Position numbers and translations under genes: made by a program. The notes beneath the pieces were generated by a model. That model was not told the origin of the DNA. It made no database searches and saw only the letters and a list, made by a program, of their open reading frames with translations. Source: Lachnoclostridium phytofermentans (GTDB lineage Bacteria > Bacillota > Clostridia > Lachnospirales > Lachnospiraceae). From it: a stretch of 64,000 nt of DNA. Where the stretch lies: contig NZ_JPOF01000001.1 of assembly GCF_000733755.1 (NCBI RefSeq), positions 221,001 to 285,000 on the forward strand. Reading direction: 5' to 3'. Of this stretch, positions 35,941-45,762 are shown piece by piece; position 1 is the stretch's first letter, and every line of letters starts with the position of its first letter.

Positions 35941-36014
35941 AGTTAGCTCCCTCCTATAAATGCTCTGAGTTCACCGGTGGGTGACCGGCTCCCCAGAAAA
36001 CAAGATAATTAGTT

Positions 36015-36095
36015 AAAACAAAAAAAGCATTCAAAATCTTGGCCTTTTGCAGAAAAAGGGTCACGGATGTCCGGACATATCAAGATTTTAAACGC
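36015..36095 (-). terminator. attenuator-like terminator in the pyrG leader
   Basis: Read on the minus strand: a 15-base arm (36095-36081) pairs with 36041-36027 with two G-U pairs, then seven T, G/C and four T (36026-36015). Inside the helix are two smaller hairpins, the 12-base palindrome ATGTCCGGACAT (36067-36078) and CCTTTT/AAAAGG (about 36043-36059). It lies between the promoter and the coding region, so it must be passed for pyrG expression. Confidence 0.75.
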
Positions 36096-36126
36096 TAACA
36101 CCTTCGCTAGTGTATTAAAAAAACAA

Positions 36127-36154
36127 ATTATATTATAATACTATTATGACACAA
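36127..36154 (-). promoter_or_regulatory. pyrG promoter candidate
   Basis: On the minus strand TTGTGT (36154-36149), 16 bases, TATAAT (36132-36127). The expected start is about 30 bases before the attenuator. The first transcribed bases are T/A-rich, without the GGGC start used in Bacillus pyrG control. Confidence 0.5.
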
Positions 36155-36458
36155 AATCCAGTATTTTTTTATTGATTAGGAAAAAACTTAATAACAGGTA
36201 GATATATAAAAAATATAGATTTCTATGGCACAAAACCAAACCAGTGATACTAAAATAATTAAAATCTTGTATTTAGTATAGGTTTTACGCATAACATCTG
36301 TTATAATGATAGTCAAATTGTGCGGTAATTAAACATTTCTTTCATAGTTTGGACACAAAAATTTCAGAACTTAAAACTTGATTTATATTTTAAGTATCAT
36401 TATAATGAAACTATGTTTTTAATGGAAAAAATTAAAACGAATTCGTTAGGAGGATCCG
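36155..36458. other. divergent promoter region between pyrG and ftsH
   Basis: About 300 bases without a gene. On the plus strand there is an extended -10 (TGTTATAAT, TATAAT at 36302-36307) and the better sigma-A promoter at 36378-36406. No other structure was noticed. Confidence 0.5.
36378..36406 (+). promoter_or_regulatory. sigma-A promoter of ftsH
   Basis: TTGATT (36378-36383), exactly 17 bases, TATAAT (36401-36406); 52 bases before the ftsH start. Confidence 0.65.
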
Positions 36459-38510
36459 ATGGATAATAGAGATAAAAATGGAGGAGACAAGAAAAAGTCC
36501 GGACCAGGAAAACGCGGTTGGATATTTAGTCTTGTTGCAGCCTTAATCATGGTAATGCTCTTTTCTTTTATGTCAAGACAGTTAGAACAGAGCAGAATCG
36601 AAGAAATTACATTTAATGAGTTTCTATCGATGGTTGAAAATAATAGCCAAAATAAGATTGAGCGAGTGGAATTTGATTATAGCAAAAATCAGTATATTGT
36701 ATATACAGAACAATTAAAAACCAATCCACGAGAGAAAATCTATGTGACTGGTATTGCACATGACTATGCTATCAGTGAAATATTATTAGAAAAAGATATT
36801 CCCTTTGAGCCGAGCCGTAATATCAATGAAACATCAATCATAGATATATTGCTAGCTTATGTGTTGCCTTTTGTTTTAATCTATGGAGTTATGTTTTTCA
36901 TATTCCGCATGGTTTCAAAGAATAGCGGCGGAATGATGGGAGTAGGGAAAAGCAATGCAAAGGTATATGTCGAAAAAGAAACAGGTGTAACCTTTAAGGA
37001 TGTTGCAGGTCAGGAAGAGGCGAAGGAATCCTTGACAGAATTGGTGGATTTTCTTCATAATCCTGGAAAGTATACCAGAATTGGTGCGAAACTACCAAAA
37101 GGTGCCCTTCTTGTGGGTCCTCCGGGTACAGGTAAAACTTTATTAGCAAAAGCCGTAGCAGGAGAAGCAAAGGTTCCGTTTTTCTCCCTGTCAGGTTCTG
37201 ATTTTGTCGAGATGTTTGTTGGTGTAGGTGCATCCCGTGTACGTGACTTGTTTAAGCAGGCACAAAGTCAAGCACCATGTATTGTATTTATAGATGAGAT
37301 TGATGCCATAGGTAAGAGCAGAGATTCTCATTATGGCGGTGGCAATGATGAACGAGAGCAAACTCTTAATCAGTTACTCTCCGAGATGGATGGTTTTGAT
37401 ACATCCAAAGGTATCGTTATCTTAGCAGCTACGAATCGACCAGAAGTACTAGATAAGGCACTTCTTCGTCCAGGACGTTTCGATCGAAGAGTTATCGTAG
37501 ATAAGCCGGACCTAAAGGGTCGTATAGACATTTTAAAAGTTCATGCGAAGAATGTATTAATGCATGATTCTGTAGATTTAGAAGCGATTGGACTTGCAAC
37601 CAGTGGTGCGGTTGGTTCTGATTTAGCCAATATGATTAATGAAGCTGCGATTTTAGCGGTAAAGGAAGGGCGTACAGTCGTTACTCAGAATGATTTGTTT
37701 GAATCTGTAGAGGTTGTTATTGCTGGTAAAGAGAAAAAGGATCGTATTCTTGGACCAGAAGAAAAGAAGATAGTTGCATATCACGAAGTTGGACATGCCT
37801 TAGTAACTGCTCTTGAGAAAAAAGCAGAACCCGTGCAGAAGATTACCATAGTTCCTCGTACGATGGGATCTCTTGGTTATGTAATGCAAGTACCAGAGGA
37901 AGAAAAGTATCTGATGAGTAAGGATGAGTTACTTGCACGAATTGTTACCCTATATGGTGGACGTGCTGCAGAAGAATTAGTCTTTGGATCAATTACAACG
38001 GGAGCATCCAATGATATTGAGAAAGCAACCTCCCTTGCTCGTGCTATGGTAACACAGTATGGTATGTCAGATCGATTTGGGTTGATAGGATTAGAATCTG
38101 TAGAAAATCGTTATCTAGATGGTAGACCGGTACTTAACTGTGGAGATGCTACTGCAGCGGAAATTGATAGTGAAGTAATGTTAATTCTTAAGAAGTGTTA
38201 TGATCGCGCGAAAGAGTTATTGGCAGATAACCGTGATGTATTAGATAAGATAGCAGACTTCCTAGTAAATAAAGAAACGATTACAGGAAAAGAATTCATG
38301 AAGATTTACCGTGAGGTAAAGGGAATTCCAGAAGAAGAAACAAAGAAAGAATTAATCTCATCTGAGGAAACAGGTAAAATTCAAGAAGCACCTGTAATAA
38401 TCAAGGAAGATCAAGAGGATAACTCTGCATTAGTAACAGCAGCAGAGCTGAAGGAAAAAACGGAAACTGAGGAAGAAAAGAATAGTAACTCAGAGAATAC
38501 CGTATTATAG
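36459..38510 (+). CDS. ftsH: ATP-dependent membrane zinc protease FtsH
   Basis: 683 residues. Two membrane helices (about 22-40 and 124-146) flank an extracytoplasmic domain. The AAA module has Walker [10 protein letters not shown] (about 224-232), Walker [10 protein letters not shown] and the [23 protein letters not shown]. The M41 protease site is HEVGH near 445. The C-terminal 60 residues are Glu/Lys-rich and variable. It degrades membrane and regulatory proteins. Ribosome site TAGGAGGATCCG. An upstream promoter and a downstream hairpin suggest a single-gene transcript. Confidence 0.97.
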   Translation: MDNRDKNGGDKKKSGPGKRGWIFSLVAALIMVMLFSFMSRQLEQSRIEEITFNEFLSMVENNSQNKIERVEFDYSKNQYIVYTEQLKTNPREKIYVTGIAHDYAISEILLEKDIPFEPSRNINETSIIDILLAYVLPFVLIYGVMFFIFRMVSKNSGGMMGVGKSNAKVYVEKETGVTFKDVAGQEEAKESLTELVDFLHNPGKYTRIGAKLPKGALLVGPPGTGKTLLAKAVAGEAKVPFFSLSGSDFVEMFVGVGASRVRDLFKQAQSQAPCIVFIDEIDAIGKSRDSHYGGGNDEREQTLNQLLSEMDGFDTSKGIVILAATNRPEVLDKALLRPGRFDRRVIVDKPDLKGRIDILKVHAKNVLMHDSVDLEAIGLATSGAVGSDLANMINEAAILAVKEGRTVVTQNDLFESVEVVIAGKEKKDRILGPEEKKIVAYHEVGHALVTALEKKAEPVQKITIVPRTMGSLGYVMQVPEEEKYLMSKDELLARIVTLYGGRAAEELVFGSITTGASNDIEKATSLARAMVTQYGMSDRFGLIGLESVENRYLDGRPVLNCGDATAAEIDSEVMLILKKCYDRAKELLADNRDVLDKIADFLVNKETITGKEFMKIYREVKGIPEEETKKELISSEETGKIQEAPVIIKEDQEDNSALVTAAELKEKTETEEEKNSNSENTVL

Positions 38511-38516
38511 TGACAA

Positions 38517-38559
38517 GGAAAAGAGTTACTACGGATGCATGTCCCTAGTAACTCTTTCC
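38517..38559 (+). terminator. hairpin after ftsH
   Basis: The arm 38517-38531 pairs with 38546-38559 (14 base pairs, one bulged A). No T run follows, so it is a probable but non-canonical terminator. Confidence 0.5.
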
Positions 38560-38641
38560 GGTTGGAATAAGAAAAAGTTATAGCAAAATTAAAATCTCAA
38601 ATTCCAAGCCCCGCAAGGGCACAATAGAAATGAGGATAACT

Positions 38642-40528
38642 ATGTTTGATTTAGAAGAAGAACTGAAGAAACTCCCAGCAAAACCAGGTGTCTACATAAT
38701 GCATAATAAGTTAGATGAAATTATCTATGTAGGCAAGGCAATCAGTTTAAAAAATCGTGTAAGACAGTATTTTCAGAGCAGTAGGAATCTTTCAACAAAG
38801 ATACAACAGATGGTGAGTCATATCGACCATTTTGAATATATTATCGTGGACTCTGAGATGGAGGCATTGGTACTTGAGTGTAACTTGATTAAAGAACATC
38901 GTCCAAAATATAATACGATGCTTAAGGACGATAAAAGCTATCCTTATATTAAAGTAACCGTAAATGAAGCTTATCCACGAGTATTATTTGCGAGACAGCA
39001 GAAGAAAGATAAGGCAAAGTATTTTGGACCATATACGAGTTTAGGTGCAGTAAAAGATATACTCGACCTTCTGCGCCGCATCTATTTTATTCGTACTTGT
39101 AATCGAAATTTACCAAAGGATATCGGTATGGAGCGCCCTTGTCTATACTATCATATCAAACAATGTAAGGCACCATGCCAAGGGTATATATCAGAAGAAG
39201 AATATCGTAAGTCGATTGACGAAGTGATTGAATTTCTGAATGGAAACTATGCGCTAGTCACAAAAGATTTGCAAGCGAAGATGAAGGCGGCTTCTGAAAG
39301 TTTAGAATTTGAAGAAGCAGCAGGATATCGCGATTTATTACTAAGCGTTGAAAAGTTAAGTCAGAAGCAAAAAGCATCGGATGTAGATGGTGTCGATCGA
39401 GATATCATTGCATTTGCGAGTACTGGTGATGAAGCAGTTGCCCAGGTGTTTTTTATTCGGGATGGTAAGATGCTTGGTAGAGAACATTACCATATCACTG
39501 GAGTGGCCAATGAGAGTAGGTCAAGTATTATGACTAACTTTGTGAAGCAATTCTATGCGGGCACACCATATATTCCTAGAGAATTATTGCTGTCCGAGCC
39601 TTTGGAGGAAGAGGAACTTATCAGTGAGTGGTTAAGTACGAAGCGTGGGCAAAAGGTTCGAATCCATGTACCGAAAAAGGGAGATAAGGAACGCCTTGTT
39701 GAACTCGCTGAAAAAAATGCATCACTGGTATTACAACAAGATTCTGAAAAAATTCAACGAGAAGAAGCAAAAACCATTGGTGCTGTTAGGCACATTGCAG
39801 ATATGCTTTCTCTTCCAGGAATATATCGTATGGAATCCTTCGATATCTCTAACACCAATGGGTTTGAATCTGTTGGTTCTATGGTTGTTTATGAGAATGG
39901 GAAACCAAAACGAAATGATTATCGAAAATTTAAAATTAAATCAGTACAAGGCCCAGACGACTATGCATCGATGCGTGAGGTGCTAACTAGAAGATTTTCC
40001 CATGGAAAGAGGGAAGCGGAAGAACTTGCGAAGAAAAATATTGATATTAGTCATGGAAGCTTTACAAGGTATCCGGATTTAATTTTGATGGATGGTGGTC
40101 GGGGACAGGTGAATATAGCCCTTGAGGTCTTAGAAGAACTAAAATTAGCTATTCCAGTGTGCGGCATGGTGAAGGACGATAATCATAGAACAAGAGGGTT
40201 ATATTACAATAATGTTGAAATTCCTATCGATACTCATAGTGAAGCGTTTCGGTTAATCACGAGAATACAAGATGAAACCCACCGGTTTGCAATAGAGTAT
40301 CATCGCTCTCTTCGTTCTAAAGCACAAGTTCGTTCGATTCTGGATGATATCGATGGGGTAGGACAGACGAGAAGAAGAGCACTTATGAAACATTTTGTTT
40401 CCATCGAGGCAATAAAAGAAGCAAGTATCGAAGAATTAATGAAGGTACCATCCATGAACAAGCTCTCTGCAACAAAAGTATATGAGTTTTTTCATTCTTC
40501 TGTTGAAAATGCTAATGTAACAACCTAA
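38642..40528 (+). CDS. uvrC: excinuclease ABC subunit C
   Basis: 628 residues. The GIY-YIG nuclease domain is at the N-terminus ([19 protein letters not shown]), followed by the Cys-containing region, a UVR domain near 205-240 ([15 protein letters not shown]), the RNase H-like 5' nuclease domain ([32 protein letters not shown]), and C-terminal HhH motifs ([19 protein letters not shown]). It makes both cuts in nucleotide excision repair. ATG 38630 is in frame, but GAGGATAACT places the start at ATG 38642. Confidence 0.97.
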   Translation: MFDLEEELKKLPAKPGVYIMHNKLDEIIYVGKAISLKNRVRQYFQSSRNLSTKIQQMVSHIDHFEYIIVDSEMEALVLECNLIKEHRPKYNTMLKDDKSYPYIKVTVNEAYPRVLFARQQKKDKAKYFGPYTSLGAVKDILDLLRRIYFIRTCNRNLPKDIGMERPCLYYHIKQCKAPCQGYISEEEYRKSIDEVIEFLNGNYALVTKDLQAKMKAASESLEFEEAAGYRDLLLSVEKLSQKQKASDVDGVDRDIIAFASTGDEAVAQVFFIRDGKMLGREHYHITGVANESRSSIMTNFVKQFYAGTPYIPRELLLSEPLEEEELISEWLSTKRGQKVRIHVPKKGDKERLVELAEKNASLVLQQDSEKIQREEAKTIGAVRHIADMLSLPGIYRMESFDISNTNGFESVGSMVVYENGKPKRNDYRKFKIKSVQGPDDYASMREVLTRRFSHGKREAEELAKKNIDISHGSFTRYPDLILMDGGRGQVNIALEVLEELKLAIPVCGMVKDDNHRTRGLYYNNVEIPIDTHSEAFRLITRIQDETHRFAIEYHRSLRSKAQVRSILDDIDGVGQTRRRALMKHFVSIEAIKEASIEELMKVPSMNKLSATKVYEFFHSSVENANVTT

Positions 40529-40610
40529 TTTTATGAGAAATAAGGCAACTTGTTACTTAACATGTTTATAAAATATACCGTTATTGAATGGAAAACTCAT
40601 TTGGGAGTGG

Positions 40611-40639
40611 TTGCTAATAAAGGGTGAATATGATAGAAT
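40611..40639 (+). promoter_or_regulatory. candidate sigma-A promoter of hprK
   Basis: TTGCTA (40611-40616), 17 bases, TAGAAT (40634-40639), 76 bases before hprK. Confidence 0.45.
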
Positions 40640-40715
40640 GTGGGAAGAATGAGCTTTAGCATTAGAAGAAAATTATGAATTATAATATGATATAGAATAC
40701 GCAAAGGAGATTGTT

Positions 40716-41645
40716 ATGTATACTGTTGAATTGGGAAAATTAGTGGAAAAGATGAACCTGGAAAACTGCACTCCTGAAATTGATATCAGCAGCATTCAAA
40801 TAACACAGCCTGATGTGAATCGTCCTGCGTTACAGCTGACTGGTTTTTTTGATTATTTTGATTCTGATCGTGTTCAGATTATAGGAAATGTAGAACACGC
40901 ATATATGCAAAAGATGGAGAAGGATCATGGTCTTGGGATTATGAAAAAGCTAATGAGCTTTAAGATGCCGTGTATTGTTTTCTGTCGTGGTATTGAAGTT
41001 TCAGAAGATTTTAAAGAAGTTGCAGTGGAAGAAGGAGTGCCTATTTTTCGTACAGAGAAGACAACCTCCTCTTTTATGGCGGAAGTAATTCGTTGGCTAA
41101 AGGTAGAGTTAGCCCCAAGAATATCTATACATGGAGTATTGGTTGATGTCTATGGTGAAGGTATTTTGATTATGGGAGAGAGCGGGATTGGAAAAAGTGA
41201 GGCTGCTCTTGAATTAATTAAACGTGGCCATCGTCTTGTTACCGATGACTTAGTTGAGATTAAGAAAGTTAGTGATGATACGTTAATTGGTACTGCACCA
41301 GATATTACACGTCATTTTATAGAGTTACGCGGTATTGGTATTATTGACGTAAAGACGTTATTCGGTGTTGAGAGCGTTAAGAATACACAATCCATTGATT
41401 TAGTTATTAAGTTAGAAGAATGGAATCGAGATAAAGAATATGATCGTCTTGGCTTAGAAGAGCAATATATTGAATTCCTTGGTAACAGGGTGGTATGTCA
41501 TAACATACCAATTCGTCCAGGACGTAATCTGGCTGTTATTTGTGAATCAGCTGCCGTAAATTATCGTCAAAAGAAGATGGGTTACAATGCAGCTCAGGAA
41601 TTATATAATCGTGTTACAAACAATTTAATGAAGAAGAGCAAGTAA
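40716..41645 (+). CDS. hprK: HPr kinase/phosphorylase
   Basis: 309 residues. The N-terminal domain is followed by the kinase core with Walker A GESGIGKSE (about 154-162), the VTDDLVEI loop, and the HprK signature ELRGIGIIDVKTLFG plus the downstream FLGNRVVCHNIPIRPGRN. It phosphorylates HPr/Crh on Ser46 and reverses this by phosphorolysis, linking glycolytic state to carbon catabolite control. A Crh-like target lies at 45763. Ribosome site AAAGGAGATTGTT. Confidence 0.96.
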   Translation: MYTVELGKLVEKMNLENCTPEIDISSIQITQPDVNRPALQLTGFFDYFDSDRVQIIGNVEHAYMQKMEKDHGLGIMKKLMSFKMPCIVFCRGIEVSEDFKEVAVEEGVPIFRTEKTTSSFMAEVIRWLKVELAPRISIHGVLVDVYGEGILIMGESGIGKSEAALELIKRGHRLVTDDLVEIKKVSDDTLIGTAPDITRHFIELRGIGIIDVKTLFGVESVKNTQSIDLVIKLEEWNRDKEYDRLGLEEQYIEFLGNRVVCHNIPIRPGRNLAVICESAAVNYRQKKMGYNAAQELYNRVTNNLMKKSK

Positions 41646-41720
41646 GATACAGATAGGGTGAACTGCGTTTAAAGTAGGTGGTCAGAAAGCTGATTGGTAA
41701 ACATAATGAGGTTATGAGCA

Positions 41721-41760
41721 AGTAGCGTAAGCGGATTGCGAATATCCGCTTTGACCTACT
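41721..41760 (+). terminator. hairpin between hprK and the ROK kinase gene
   Basis: AAGCGGAT (41729-41736) pairs with ATCCGCTT (41744-41751), extended by AGTAG/CTACT. There is no T run, so this may be a weak terminator or processing site. Confidence 0.4.
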
Positions 41761-41817
41761 AGAATAAATGCGCAGTACAACATTCATTATAATTAAAATA
41801 CCAGGGGGATTGGTCAC

Positions 41818-42756
41818 ATGGATAAGTTTTGCTTTGGAATTGATATTGGTGGCACAACAATCAAATGCGGTTTATTTACAGAGAATGGCGAGTTAAAAGA
41901 AAAATGGGAGATTCCCTCCAGAACAGAGAATGGCGGAATTCAGGTTCCTCAAGATGTAGCAGATACAATAGAAGTGAAATTGAAAGAACTTACCATTGAG
42001 AAGAAGGATGTTATTGGAGTCGGAATTGGTGTACCTGGTCCAATTACAGAGGATGGGACTGTCTTAAAGTGCGCCAATCTAGGCTGGGATATTTTTAACG
42101 TGAATGAAAAAATGAGTGCACTTACTGGTCTTAAAGTAGCGAGTGCAAATGACGCAAATGTCGCTGCCCTTGGAGAAATGTGGATGGGCGGTGGTAAAGG
42201 ATATAAAAACGTTGTTATGGTGACTCTAGGTACTGGTGTAGGTGGTGGAGTTATCTTGAATGGTAAGATTGTTGCAGGAAGTAATGGCGGCGGCGGTGAA
42301 ATCGGTCATATGACAGTGAATCTTCAGGAGACTGAAACCTGCGGATGCGGTGGACATGGTCATTTAGAACAATATGCATCCGCGACTGGAATTGTGCGCC
42401 TTGCAAAGAAAAGATTGTTAGATACGAGTGTTATTACCTCACTTCGTGAGCTTACTACGATTACCGCGAAAGATATTTTTGACCATGCAAAAGAAGGAGA
42501 TAAGGTGTCTCTGGAGCTCACAGAAGAGTTAGGAAGATATCTTGGATTAGCATTATCTCATGTAGCTGCAACAGTTGACCCGCAAGTATTTGTAATTGGT
42601 GGCGGTGTATCAAGAGCTGGTACCATGCTACTTGATGTAATTTCAAAATATTATAATCAGAATATTTTATTTGCGCTATCAAATAAAGAATTTCGTCTTG
42701 CAGAGCTAGGAAATGATGCAGGAATCTTTGGTTGTGCAAAATTAGTGTTGGAATAA
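41818..42756 (+). CDS. glcK: ROK family glucokinase
   Basis: 312 residues. Phosphate-1 motif FGIDIGGTTIKCGLF at the N-terminus, catalytic NDANVAALGEMWMGG, GTGVGGGVILNGK, ExGH motif GGEIGHMTV, and the ROK zinc motif CGCGGHGHLEQYAS. It phosphorylates glucose with ATP in the cytoplasm. Its place beside hprK suits sugar-uptake control. Ribosome site AGGGGGATTGGTC. Other ROK substrates such as N-acetylmannosamine are possible, but glucokinase is the best fit. Confidence 0.9.
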   Translation: MDKFCFGIDIGGTTIKCGLFTENGELKEKWEIPSRTENGGIQVPQDVADTIEVKLKELTIEKKDVIGVGIGVPGPITEDGTVLKCANLGWDIFNVNEKMSALTGLKVASANDANVAALGEMWMGGGKGYKNVVMVTLGTGVGGGVILNGKIVAGSNGGGGEIGHMTVNLQETETCGCGGHGHLEQYASATGIVRLAKKRLLDTSVITSLRELTTITAKDIFDHAKEGDKVSLELTEELGRYLGLALSHVAATVDPQVFVIGGGVSRAGTMLLDVISKYYNQNILFALSNKEFRLAELGNDAGIFGCAKLVLE

Positions 42757-42876
42757 TAGCAAATAGATGCGATTTCTTTCTTGGTATCAATGATATTAGC
42801 CTTGTTTTTCTAATTAATATTGAATTATAAAAGAAATCACTAGGCATATTATGTAGTAATAATAGTTAGAAAGTAA

Positions 42877-42905
42877 GGTTTGTTCGTCCTATCTTCAAAC
42901 AAACC
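42877..42905 (+). repeat. perfect hairpin just before murB
   Basis: GGTTTGTT (42877-42884) pairs with AACAAACC (42898-42905), directly upstream of the AAGAGGA ribosome site. It may affect murB translation; inferred only. Confidence 0.4.
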
Positions 42906-42917
42906 AAGAGGATTTAT

Positions 42918-43853
42918 GTGGATACAATAGTTTTACAAGATTTAAAAAATATAGTTTCACCAGAAAGAGTGATTTACAAAGAACCTTTAAGTAAACACAC
43001 GACATTTAAAATTGGTGGTCCAGCAGATTACTTCGTAATAACTAAAAAAGTGGAGGAAACTGCTGCTGTTATTCAGTACTGTAATCAGCGTAACTTACCT
43101 ATTCTTATGATTGGGAATGGTAGTAATCTTCTTATTTCCGATGCAGGGCTTCGCGGTGTTGTAGTGAAGCAAGAGGATAATACAAAGGAATTTATCGTAA
43201 CCACTTGTGAAGAAGGTTATTTGGTCACTGGTGGAGCTGGCATGAATCTTTCTGCATTTGCGATGAAGATTGCAAATGAAAGCTTGACTGGATTTGAATT
43301 TGCAGCGGGTATACCAGGTAGTTTAGGTGGAGCTGTATATATGAATGCAGGAGCTTATGGTGGAGAAATCAAAGATTGTATTCGTAGTGCACGTGTCTTA
43401 TCGAAAGAAGGTGACATCCTAAATCTTAGTAGGGAAGAGTTGGAACTTTCTTACCGAAGCAGTATGATACAAAAAAAAGGGTACTATGTTATTGATGCTA
43501 CCTTTTTATTTCAAAAGGGTGAGAAAGAAGAAATCCTTAGTAAGATTGAGGAACTTAACCGAGCAAGAAAAGAGAAGCAACCGTTAGAGTATCCGAGTGC
43601 TGGAAGTACATTTAAACGTCCAGAAGGGTATTTTGCGGGAAAACTAATCATGGATGCAGGGCTTCGTGGATACCGAGTTGGCGGAGCTATGGTGTCAGAA
43701 AAACATTGCGGATTTGTTATAAATACAGGGGATGCAACAGCAAAAGATGTATTACAACTAATAGATGATATCAGGCGCATTGTAAAAGAGAAATTTGGCG
43801 TAACTTTGGAACCTGAGGTTCGCTTGATTGGTGAGAAAGCTATGGAAAGTTAA
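42918..43853 (+). CDS. murB: UDP-N-acetylenolpyruvoylglucosamine reductase
   Basis: 311 residues. FAD-binding type MurB: TTFKIGGPADYFV, LMIGNGSNLLISD, GFEFAAGIPGSLGGAVYMNAG, then YRSSMIQ, the catalytic Ser in YPSAGSTFKRPEG, and a final Glu in LEPEVRLIG. It reduces enolpyruvyl-UDP-GlcNAc to UDP-MurNAc for peptidoglycan. Start is GTG 42918 after AAGAGGATTTAT. rapZ and whiA follow, so it is part of a conserved Firmicute gene run. Confidence 0.95.
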   Translation: MDTIVLQDLKNIVSPERVIYKEPLSKHTTFKIGGPADYFVITKKVEETAAVIQYCNQRNLPILMIGNGSNLLISDAGLRGVVVKQEDNTKEFIVTTCEEGYLVTGGAGMNLSAFAMKIANESLTGFEFAAGIPGSLGGAVYMNAGAYGGEIKDCIRSARVLSKEGDILNLSREELELSYRSSMIQKKGYYVIDATFLFQKGEKEEILSKIEELNRARKEKQPLEYPSAGSTFKRPEGYFAGKLIMDAGLRGYRVGGAMVSEKHCGFVINTGDATAKDVLQLIDDIRRIVKEKFGVTLEPEVRLIGEKAMES

Positions 43854-43940
43854 TCTAGGGGTAATAAGTAAACCTTAAGAATAAGGAGAGATACTCTTAT
43901 ACTTAGGGTGCCGGGGATATCGGAGGATGTGGATGAACAT

Positions 43941-44798
43941 ATGAGATTTGTAATTGTCACAGGCATGTCAGGAGCGGGGAAAAGCTCAGTATTGAAGATG
44001 TTAGAAGATAGCGGATATTTTTGCGTAGATAATTTACCAATCCCTTTTATCATGAAATTTGCAAGGCTTGCTGTGAAAGAAAGTGCAAATATTACGAAAG
44101 TTGCACTCGGTATTGATATTCGTAGTGGCCAGGCATTAGAGGAACTTGGTAAAGTACTGGAGGATGTGAGATCAGCAGGTTATCAGTATGAGATTTTATT
44201 TCTTGAGGCCAGTACAGAAATCTTAGTGAAACGCTATAAGGAAACACGCAGAATGCATCCATTATCAGGGACTGGGCGTGTAGATAAAGGCATTGAATTA
44301 GAGCGTAAAAAACTAAAATTTTTAAAGGAACGAGCAGATTATATTATTGATACAAGCAGATTACTTGTACGGGAATTAAAATCAGAGATAGATAATATAT
44401 TTGTACAGGATGGCACCTATCGAAATTTCTTTATCACCGTGTTATCCTTTGGATTTAAATATGGATTGCCAAATGATGCAGATTTAGTCTTTGACGTGCG
44501 ATTCTTAGAGAATCCATATTATATTCCAAAACTAAAGTCAAAGACAGGAAATGAACCAGAAGTTAGAGATTTTGTACTTTCGTTAAAGCAAACGGAGGAA
44601 TTCTTAGCGAAACTTATGGATATGCTATTGTTCCTGATTCCAAATTATATTTCTGAAGGAAAGAATCAATTGGTAATCGGCATTGGTTGCACCGGGGGTA
44701 GACATCGTTCGGTTGCATTGACTAATGAAATTACAAGACGATTATCTGCTACGGAATATGGAGTTAAGGCAGAGCACAGGGATGTTGAGAAGGGGTAG
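43941..44798 (+). CDS. rapZ: RapZ (YvcJ) family nucleotide-binding protein
   Basis: 285 residues. Walker A VTGMSGAGKSS at the N-terminus, the DVR-like segments DIRSGQALEEL and FDVRFLENPYY, and the C-terminal GCTGGRHRSVALTNEI. Family members bind ATP/GTP; in Gram-negatives RapZ controls glucosamine-6-phosphate synthase, and in Bacillus YvcJ has a role in competence. The frame runs from GTG 43908; I choose ATG 43941 because it gives the conserved N-terminus, though its ribosome site is weak (GGAGG is 14 bases away). whiA starts six bases after the stop. Confidence 0.9.
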   Translation: MRFVIVTGMSGAGKSSVLKMLEDSGYFCVDNLPIPFIMKFARLAVKESANITKVALGIDIRSGQALEELGKVLEDVRSAGYQYEILFLEASTEILVKRYKETRRMHPLSGTGRVDKGIELERKKLKFLKERADYIIDTSRLLVRELKSEIDNIFVQDGTYRNFFITVLSFGFKYGLPNDADLVFDVRFLENPYYIPKLKSKTGNEPEVRDFVLSLKQTEEFLAKLMDMLLFLIPNYISEGKNQLVIGIGCTGGRHRSVALTNEITRRLSATEYGVKAEHRDVEKG

Positions 44799-44804
44799 AG
44801 AAAT

Positions 44805-45746
44805 TTGTCATTTTCGAAAGAAGTTAAGGAAGAAATTGCAAAGCATATCAGCAATGCGAGGCACTGTAGACTTGCGGAAATTGCGGCGCTACTTAGTGCA
44901 TGCGGCCACGTCATTCAAAAGAATGGGGAGATAAAAAGCATTGTTTTGCAGACGGAAAATATTATAGTTGCAAGAAAATACTTTACATTATTGAGAAAAA
45001 CATTTAATATTAATACTGAAATTTTAATTAGAAAAAATAAGGTTGGTAAAAACAGTTTGCTTTTCTTGCTCATTGTTAAGCAACCAAAGCAAGTATCACT
45101 TTTATATCAGGCAACGAAACTATCCTTACATCATGGATTAGAAGATAAGGCTCTGGTAATGGATTCATTAGTGGTACAGAATACATGTTGTAAACGTGCT
45201 TTTGTACGAGGTTTATTTTTAGCTGCGGGCTCTATGAGTGATCCGGAAAAAACTTATCATTTTGAAATTGTATTTCCTGATTTAGAGCGTGCTAGTCAAT
45301 TACAAGAGATTATCAATTCCTTTCTCATCGAGGCAAAGATAGTACTTCGAAAGAAATATTATGTTGTCTATGTGAAGGAGGGCTCACAAATAGTTGATTT
45401 ATTGAATATTATGGAAGCTCATACTGGTCTGATGGATTTTGAGAATGTTCGAATCTTGAAGGAAATGAGGAATTCTATCAATCGACAAGTGAACTGTGAA
45501 GCTGCTAATATTAACAAAACAGTTACTGCAGCTGCAAAACAAATTGATGACATTCTATTTATAAGGGACACCATGGGATTTGACAACTTAACCGAAGGGT
45601 TAGAGGAGATTGCGGAACTAAGAATATCTTATCCAGAAAGCTCTTTGAAGGAGTTGGGGGCAATGTTGAATCCGCCGATTGGTAAATCAGGCGTGAATCA
45701 CCGATTAAAAAAACTGTGTTGTATTGCAGATGGTCTTAGGCAATAA
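44805..45746 (+). CDS. whiA: DNA-binding protein WhiA
   Basis: 313 residues. The N-terminal SFSKEVKEEIAKH and the LAGLIDADG-homing-endonuclease-like body (CCKRAFVRGLFLAAGSMSDP near 128) are followed by a C-terminal helix-turn-helix (SLKELGAMLNPPIGKSGVN). WhiA affects cell division and, in actinomycetes, sporulation. Start is TTG 44805 after AAGGGGTAGAGAAA, tightly coupled to rapZ. The yvcK gene that often stands between rapZ and whiA is missing here. Confidence 0.95.
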   Translation: MSFSKEVKEEIAKHISNARHCRLAEIAALLSACGHVIQKNGEIKSIVLQTENIIVARKYFTLLRKTFNINTEILIRKNKVGKNSLLFLLIVKQPKQVSLLYQATKLSLHHGLEDKALVMDSLVVQNTCCKRAFVRGLFLAAGSMSDPEKTYHFEIVFPDLERASQLQEIINSFLIEAKIVLRKKYYVVYVKEGSQIVDLLNIMEAHTGLMDFENVRILKEMRNSINRQVNCEAANINKTVTAAAKQIDDILFIRDTMGFDNLTEGLEEIAELRISYPESSLKELGAMLNPPIGKSGVNHRLKKLCCIADGLRQ

Positions 45747-45762
45747 AAGGAGGAAACAAGCG

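Noticed and set aside
36067..36078. ATGTCCGGACAT palindrome as a DNA operator
   Set aside because: It lies inside a larger RNA helix that ends in a T run, so an RNA hairpin explains it better; a protein site cannot be excluded.
39645..39986. 113-residue plus-strand open frame inside uvrC
   Set aside because: Out-of-frame shadow within conserved UvrC coding sequence.
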